A stretch of 64,000 bases of DNA from Pseudomonadota bacterium (lineage in GTDB: Bacteria > Pseudomonadota > Gammaproteobacteria > Steroidobacterales > Steroidobacteraceae): NCBI GenBank assembly GCA_037200975.1, contig JBBCGI010000001.1, positions 992,001-1,056,000 of the forward strand, read 5' to 3'. Within the stretch, counting starts at the first letter, position 1. Each line of letters starts with the position of its first letter. Under the pieces are notes generated by a model, which was not told where the DNA came from, did not search any database, and saw only the letters and a program-made list of their open reading frames with translations. Shown piece by piece: positions 59,210 to 64,000 of this stretch. The translations under genes were made by a program, and so were the position numbers.

Positions 59210-62152
59210 CTAGCGGGGAGTCAGCGTGACCAGGACGTTCTCCAGCTCGGTCCGGTTGCCGGCAGCATTGGATCCCACGAACAGGAAGCCGAAGCCACCG
59301 ACCGTCTTGGTAGCGGCGCTCGTCACCGTTGCCGAGAAGTGAATCTCGTGCGGAAGGTTGTAGCCCCGTTGAATGGTGGTCTCCTCGGCTTCCGTGGTCA
59401 TATCCAACGACAGCACATTGCCGACGAGCTTGAACGTGAGTTGAGCCCCCGGCATGTAGACGGAGCTGTCGACGTAGCTGTTCGGCAGGATCGTGCCCAC
59501 GCCGTTGACGTACTCGATCATCGAGACCTTGACCGAGTTACCAGCCGACTGAATCGGCGCGTTGCCATTCAAGGGGTCGGTCGTCAGACGCTGGAAGCGC
59601 ACCGCGTAACCCGTCTTGGTCACTGGATCCCACTTGATATAGACCTCGGCGTAGTTCGGCGCGCCGCCAAAACCCTGTCCGGCGATCTTCTCGGGAGTCA
59701 GGTCCAGGACGAGAGTCATGTCGGAGAAGGAGCCTTGCGGCTGATAGAGCAGGCGCGCGCCTTGCGTGCCGAATCTCAAGCCGGGAATACCCAAGCCACC
59801 ATCCCGATCACCGAGAACGTACGTCCACGGCGTGCCGGTTCCGGGGACCCAGGTCTCGTCACCGGTCGGCGTGCTCGTGTCTGCATACCAGACGTTGCTC
59901 TGGTTGAGCGTGTTGCCGGTCCAGCTGATGTTGGCGAAGTTGGTCGAGATCACGTTCGGATTCGCGACGTCTCCTGCGACGATGGCGCGGGAGGTCGACA
60001 CCGTGATCGAACTAGCCGCGGCCGCGCTGAACTCATAACGCGGCGTGACCACGGCGGTCAGGTACTGCCCGATGTCGCCCGCCGACAACTGGTAGTTCAG
60101 ATACGGATTGTTGAGCGTCGTAACTCCGACCAGGACGGTCTGCGCACCCGGGGTGGCGCCCCGGTACCAGCTGATCGTCGACCAGTCGGTGAAGTCCGGA
60201 TGGTCATAGACGATCTTCAGCCCCGCCAGGTTCTGACCTATCAGGATCGAAGGCGTGCCCACGACGACCGGAGCAGCCACCGTCTGCGGGCGGATGTTCA
60301 GCGTCACCTGCGACACCAGACCGTTCGGCGCGGTTGCATTGACAATCGTCTTGATGATCTTGCCGGTCGAGTTCAGGTTGGCTCGCAAGTGGAGCTTGCT
60401 GTCGGCCGACGGGACCACGGTGAACAGCGTGGTGTCATAGACGAACTGAAGTTGGGCATATGTGAAAAAGTTTGCCGGCGTCAAGGTCGGCGTGATGATG
60501 GCTTCGTTCGTCGGATTATCAGACGCGATGTTGGCGTTGTTGGCGGCCAGCGTGAACTTGAACGCCGTGTCGTTGCGCGCCACCTGTTGCGAGGGATTCC
60601 AGCCGTCGTTGCCCTTGAGCAGGTTGTAGACGTTGTATACGTCGCCGATCTTGAAGATCTTCAACGAATCCGTGGTCAGCGGCACCGTGACCGCCGTGTT
60701 CACGGTATCGAATACGACCGGCGTTCCGTCTTCGTATTTGTTGCCGGAGACGTAGTGTTTGACGTCCGGCCGCTGGCTGTTCTCCCAACGAATCTCTTCT
60801 TTCGCACGCTTGAACACGTTGTCGAGGATGACCCAGGTTCCGCCGCTCTTCGAGAAGTAGAACACCGGGCTGTCGTTGTAGAAGTTGAACGTCGAATTCA
60901 GGAATGCCGTGATCGTCGACGAACCGCCCGGCGACGGATGGCTGCCGTAGAAGTCGAAGGTGGAGTGGTCGTACACGATCGTTCCGCCGCCGGCGATCGC
61001 GTCGTCGGTCAACTGGAAGTACGAGTTCTTGAAATAGGCCCGCGTCGGGGCAGCGGGGAACAGGTTCAGGAAGCTGACGAAGCGCACGTTCTCGAAGTAC
61101 AACTTGTCGAGCGTGCCGCCCGCGCTGGTGACGGTCTGCGCCTGAACGCGTGCATCGGTTCTTCGCGCGAGGTTCTTCGACGGATCTCTCGGGAAGACCA
61201 GATCGACCGAGCAGTAGTTGGCGATCGTCAGGTCATAGGCGGAGAAATTGGTGGCGACGCCGATGACGTTCCAGTTGCCGTTGGATCCCATGGTCTGCCC
61301 ACGGTTGCCCGCGATGCGCACGTCATCCGCATTCGACGTGAGACCCTTGAAGGTCATGCCGGATTGGTTGAACGAGATTCCAACCAGGCCCGGGTGTTCC
61401 GGCGTGTTGGCGTTGTTCGTATCGAGGTAGTCGTCGGTCCAGTACACGCCGGGCGTGAAATTGACCGTGCTGCCATTGGCAATGTTCGCGGCCTTCAATT
61501 CCTGCAAGGTCTTGAAGGTGAAAGTGGTGCGCTTCGCCTCATCGAGATACGCGTCCACGATCACATTGGTCGCGGATAACTCGACGAACTTGGCGTTCAG
61601 CGTCAGGTCGGACTCGGCCTTTTCGTGCGCGAAATCCCACATGTGGCCCTGGCCGGTATCTGCGATGAACCAGCCGACGAAGTAGAAGTTTCCGCCTTTG
61701 TCCGGCTTGGCCGGCTCTACGAGCAGCGTTTCGTCGTCGACCTGGACCTGCGTCGTGGCGCCGTCGTTCACATACGAGACCATGTGATGGACGGGGGTGA
61801 CCGTCACAGTGAAGGTGGTCGAGCGAGCCACGTACTTGAGCGTGACGGTCTTCGTTCCCACGGTCGCGGAGTCGAATCCGCTGACCAGATAACCCGAGCC
61901 GCCGTCACCGGCCGAGAGCGGATAACTCGTTCCGTCGCTGTAGCGCGCGACCACGGCGATGCCGGCGAGATCGAGGGCCTGACCCATTTCGTACTGCGTC
62001 TTGGCGGGCGGCGCAGTGATGTCAATCGAGGTGAGTGTGATGCCCTCGGGCTGCTTGTCGTCCGAGCCGCAAGCCGAAAGCATGGAAAGCACGAATGCCA
62101 TGACCAGGAAAGCAACGCTGCTGCTTCCCCTGGCGAAGATGTTCTTGATCAT
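59210..62152 (-). CDS. Beta-helix lipoprotein, pectin-locus paralog B
   Basis: A 980-residue lipoprotein with the same architecture as paralog A: signal plus lipobox Cys28, Big_3-like domain, InlB-type repeat, beta-helix, Ig-like domains and a LamG-like C-terminus (ARLLYQPQGSFSDM). The N-terminal 250 residues are almost identical to A, and divergence increases towards the C-terminus. The start ATG 62152 has the same GAGGGGG leader as A, and the longer in-frame ATG at 62356 would run through the operator. It is expressed from its own promoter and terminated separately, so A and B are tandem units rather than an operon. Confidence 0.83.
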   Translation of the reverse strand: MIKNIFARGSSSVAFLVMAFVLSMLSACGSDDKQPEGITLTSIDITAPPAKTQYEMGQALDLAGIAVVARYSDGTSYPLSAGDGGSGYLVSGFDSATVGTKTVTLKYVARSTTFTVTVTPVHHMVSYVNDGATTQVQVDDETLLVEPAKPDKGGNFYFVGWFIADTGQGHMWDFAHEKAESDLTLNAKFVELSATNVIVDAYLDEAKRTTFTFKTLQELKAANIANGSTVNFTPGVYWTDDYLDTNNANTPEHPGLVGISFNQSGMTFKGLTSNADDVRIAGNRGQTMGSNGNWNVIGVATNFSAYDLTIANYCSVDLVFPRDPSKNLARRTDARVQAQTVTSAGGTLDKLYFENVRFVSFLNLFPAAPTRAYFKNSYFQLTDDAIAGGGTIVYDHSTFDFYGSHPSPGGSSTITAFLNSTFNFYNDSPVFYFSKSGGTWVILDNVFKRAKEEIRWENSQRPDVKHYVSGNKYEDGTPVVFDTVNTAVTVPLTTDSLKIFKIGDVYNVYNLLKGNDGWNPSQQVARNDTAFKFTLAANNANIASDNPTNEAIITPTLTPANFFTYAQLQFVYDTTLFTVVPSADSKLHLRANLNSTGKIIKTIVNATAPNGLVSQVTLNIRPQTVAAPVVVGTPSILIGQNLAGLKIVYDHPDFTDWSTISWYRGATPGAQTVLVGVTTLNNPYLNYQLSAGDIGQYLTAVVTPRYEFSAAAASSITVSTSRAIVAGDVANPNVISTNFANISWTGNTLNQSNVWYADTSTPTGDETWVPGTGTPWTYVLGDRDGGLGIPGLRFGTQGARLLYQPQGSFSDMTLVLDLTPEKIAGQGFGGAPNYAEVYIKWDPVTKTGYAVRFQRLTTDPLNGNAPIQSAGNSVKVSMIEYVNGVGTILPNSYVDSSVYMPGAQLTFKLVGNVLSLDMTTEAEETTIQRGYNLPHEIHFSATVTSAATKTVGGFGFLFVGSNAAGNRTELENVLVTLTPR

Positions 62153-62272
62153 TTCTATCGACCCCCTCTCAAAGTGTTTGTCTCGAGCTGTCGCGCGCAC
62201 CAAAAGGCAGCGCAATTCGCTCCAGCGCAGCACGCGGTTCAACGGCGCGTACGCAGCGCGGCATGTGCCGCG

Positions 62273-62307
62273 TGTTACCGGTGTCATCCCGAATGACACC
62301 GGTGGCA
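62273..62307. promoter_or_regulatory. Tandem operator of paralog B
   Basis: TGTTACCGGTGTCA (62273-62286) and TGACACCGGTGGCA (62294-62307), starting 21 bp apart as in the other two sites. The sites lie 5 bp from the -10 element and overlap the expected start of transcription, as for the pectate lyase promoter. Confidence 0.85.
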
Positions 62308-62312
62308 ACTGG

Positions 62313-62342
62313 AAGCTACCAAAGGCGATGGGTGTTCGGCAA
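62313..62342 (-). promoter_or_regulatory. Promoter of paralog B
   Basis: On the minus strand TTGCCG (62342-62337), an 18-bp spacer and TAGCTT (62318-62313). Almost the same sequence surrounds the pectate lyase promoter, pointing to a shared or duplicated promoter segment. Confidence 0.75.
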
Positions 62343-62554
62343 GCGTCCGGCGTCACAATCCCGCCTGGCGTCGGCAGGCCGGTAAATGAAAATTGAAATG
62401 GGAATGCGGGCTGGTGAAGGCGTCGCGCGACGCCGGCCCCGCAGTGCCGCGGCCTAACTAGTACTTCGATTCAGCAGCGCATTTGCGATCGATCACGCTG
62501 CGTAGCTCGTCGCGCGGGGAGCCGGCTATCTAGTTAGACGATGCGCCGCAGCCC

Positions 62555-63298
62555 CTAAGCGCTGGTGTATTTGCGGCGTTTCTCCGCGATTTCCGCACTG
62601 GCCCGCTCGAGGGCGTCGACTTCCGTGGCTTTGAGCAGCCCGTCGATGACGCGCGCCAGGTGGTCACGCATCGCCATCCGCGCACCATTGGAATCTCCGC
62701 GTTTGAGCGCGTCGACCACCTTGGTGTGCTCGTCGATTCGAGGCTTGACGCCCATGGCTCTGACTTTCTGGCTCAGGAGCTTGTACTGGGGGGAGCGCTG
62801 CCGCGCAGCCCATAACGTCTTCACGGCAGCGGACAAGGCGCTGTTTCCCGTCGATTCCGCGATCAGCTCATGAAAGCGGCGGTCCGCGTCCTCGCTTTGC
62901 GCGACGTTGTGTTCGTTCTCGTCTCTCATTTCACCGACGAGAGACGTGAGTTCCGAAAGTTGCTCGGGAGTAATACGTTTGGCGGCGAGCGCGCAGGTTT
63001 CAGCTTCGATCGCGCGTCGCGCTTCCAGCAATTCAAACGGCCCGAAGTCGGTGATCCCGGCCACTCCGCCATTCGGCACCATGGCGATGACGTGCACGCC
63101 GGAACCGTAGCGCACCTCGACCAGGCCATCCAGCTCCAGTGCAATGGTCGCTTCGCGCACGGATGGTCGTGAGACCTTGAAGCGCAGCGCCAAATCGCGC
63201 TCCGAGGGCAGTCGCTGCCCGACTGCGAAAGTGCCGCTTGCGATATCAGCGCGGAGTTCTTCGGCGATTTTTTCGTACCGGCGTCGTGCGTCGCTCAT
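62555..63298 (-). CDS. GntR-family regulator, FadR/UxuR type (FCD domain)
   Basis: A 247-residue regulator. Residues 5-70 form the GntR winged helix (RYEKIAEELRADIASG, GQRLPSERDLALRFKVSRPS, VREATIALELDGLVE). Residues 85-230 are the FCD ligand domain, with the metal-binding pattern Asp139, His143, His191, His213 by position. This is the subgroup of FadR, UxuR, ExuR and LldR, which sense hexuronates, organic acids or acyl compounds. In a pectin locus a galacturonate-type ligand is likely. It follows the 63343 TonB-receptor gene by 44 bp and may be co-transcribed with it. Confidence 0.92.
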   Translation of the reverse strand: MSDARRRYEKIAEELRADIASGTFAVGQRLPSERDLALRFKVSRPSVREATIALELDGLVEVRYGSGVHVIAMVPNGGVAGITDFGPFELLEARRAIEAETCALAAKRITPEQLSELTSLVGEMRDENEHNVAQSEDADRRFHELIAESTGNSALSAAVKTLWAARQRSPQYKLLSQKVRAMGVKPRIDEHTKVVDALKRGDSNGARMAMRDHLARVIDGLLKATEVDALERASAEIAEKRRKYTSA

Positions 63299-63342
63299 TC
63301 GCGTTCAGTGCTCATCGGCCTGTCGTCTACGGCATACCGTAC

Positions 63343-64000
63343 CTAGAAATCGAAATTCACGCGAACTCCGGCATAACGCTCGAAATCGCGCGGCAGCAGC
63401 GCATTGATCGCCAGCCGGTTGCCGAAATTGCCGTTGCTGTTCGCGTAGTTGGCGTAGTACTGCTTGTCCAGCGCGTTGTTCACGAAGGCGATGACTTCGT
63501 AGCCGCGATCGGCGTCGCGCACACCGACGGAAAGATTGAGAAGGCCGTAGCCGCCCTGCGCGCCCTGCGGATCCACGCTCAACGCGTAGTTGATGGCGCT
63601 CTGGTAGACGTACGCGCCCTGCAGCACACCCTGCAGGGAACCGCCGGTCAATGACCGCGCAAATTCGAATCCGGCAGTTGCCTTGAATTCAGGAGCCTGC
63701 GGTGGTCGCGCGCCACTCAGATCCTGGTGTGTCGGGGTGCCAGTGCAGCCCTGCGCGGCCGTCTGCCCGGGGTAGCACTGCCCCAGCGGAAATTCCTCGA
63801 TCACTGCGTCGACATAGGCGAGCGAGGCATTCACATGCAGATGCTCGCCGACGGCCGCAAGCGAATCGATTTCAACGCCACGAGTCCTGACCTTGCCGAC
63901 GTTGGAAAGGCGGAAATTGAAGGAGCCATCCGGCAGAAACTCGATGCCCTGCGCCTGGAAGTCGTCGTAGTGGACGTCGAAGACGCTCGTGTTCACCGTC
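63343..64000 (-). CDS. TonB-dependent receptor, C-terminal part (cut by window)
   Basis: At least 218 residues of the beta-barrel end of a TonB receptor, open to the window edge. Barrel strands alternate with long loops: LPDGSFNFRLSNVGKVRTRG, VNASLAYVDAVIEEFPLG, two Cys in QCYPGQTAAQGC, and the C-terminal ERYAGVRVNFDF with a terminal Phe. Just before the pectin enzymes and the GntR gene, it probably imports pectin oligomers. The promoter, signal and plug are outside the window. Confidence 0.88.
   Translation of the reverse strand, partial: TVNTSVFDVHYDDFQAQGIEFLPDGSFNFRLSNVGKVRTRGVEIDSLAAVGEHLHVNASLAYVDAVIEEFPLGQCYPGQTAAQGCTGTPTHQDLSGARPPQAPEFKATAGFEFARSLTGGSLQGVLQGAYVYQSAINYALSVDPQGAQGGYGLLNLSVGVRDADRGYEVIAFVNNALDKQYYANYANSNGNFGNRLAINALLPRDFERYAGVRVNFDF

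Larger units (their letters stand above)
62153..62554. other. Intergenic region, 402 bp, upstream of paralog B
   Basis: It holds paralog B's 5' leader, operators (62273-62307) and promoter (62313-62342), then about 210 bp reaching the GntR stop codon. CTAACTAG (62454-62461) and its complement CTAGTTAG (62530-62537) form an inverted pair in that part. No gene is seen. Confidence 0.75.

Noticed and set aside
59339-61579. 746-residue plus-strand open frame over paralog B
   Set aside because: Antisense shadow; paralog A shows a similar antisense frame at 56127-57461 only because the sense proteins are homologous.
1-64000. rRNA or tRNA genes, insertion sequences, prophage genes, attachment sites
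   Set aside because: I looked for cloverleaf-like segments, transposase or integrase motifs and phage structural genes and saw none, but without a covariance-model search (for example tRNAscan-SE) a tRNA could be missed.

Overview
The window is GC-rich, densely coded Gammaproteobacteria-like DNA. Three TonB-dependent receptors, several secreted carbohydrate-active proteins, ROK, LacI and FadR-type sugar regulators, soluble transhydrogenase, an ECF42/DGPF unit and promoters of the TTGnnn-N18-TAnnnT type suggest a plant-polymer-degrading Xanthomonadales/Steroidobacterales-like organism. That placement is inference from gene content. I saw no rRNA, tRNA, prophage, insertion sequence or CRISPR array.

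Bases 1-12,850 form a sugar-utilisation locus. A LacI regulator (cut by the window edge) converges on a five-gene minus-strand operon: halogenase-like flavoprotein, ROK kinase, ROK regulator, FucP-type transporter and AGE-family isomerase. Divergent from it is a lipoprotein GH3 beta-glucosidase. A sugar-porter transporter, an SGNH esterase and a YbiI-like zinc-finger protein follow. The likely logic is outer-membrane hydrolysis of an oligosaccharide, import of the monosaccharide, isomerisation and phosphorylation.

Bases 12,850-27,000 hold formate-THF ligase, an ECF42 sigma/YciI/VOC operon, an HDOD protein overlapping soluble transhydrogenase, and a minus-strand operon (M20 peptidase, TPR-sulfotransferase, TonB receptor, SnoaL-like protein). 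A methyltransferase follows whose C-terminus runs into a REPIN-like repeat.

Bases 27,180-32,220 are a compact four-gene operon: PspA/IM30, a two-module AAA ATPase, a membrane-anchored coiled-coil protein and a substrate-binding/OmpA fusion. It is the best candidate for an under-described system, an ESCRT-III/Vps4-like membrane module. Bases 32,290-47,100 are mixed: exported hypotheticals, an exported SAM hydroxide adenosyltransferase, HAD phosphatase, RarD-like permease, CocE-type hydrolase, FecR/DUF6600 protein, DDAH, S41 peptidase, SMP-30-like protein and a GATase. Bases 46,000-49,740 pair a ModE-like/PBP regulator with an aldehyde dehydrogenase and a formyltransferase that together look like a split 10-formyl-THF dehydrogenase.

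Bases 49,790-64,000 are a pectin locus: a TonB receptor, a PL1-type pectate lyase, two tandem paralogous beta-helix lipoproteins, a FadR/UxuR-type GntR regulator and a second TonB receptor (cut by the window edge). The lyase and both paralogs each have the same promoter layout, with two 14-bp operators exactly 21 bp apart just downstream of the -10 element. They therefore appear to be one regulon.
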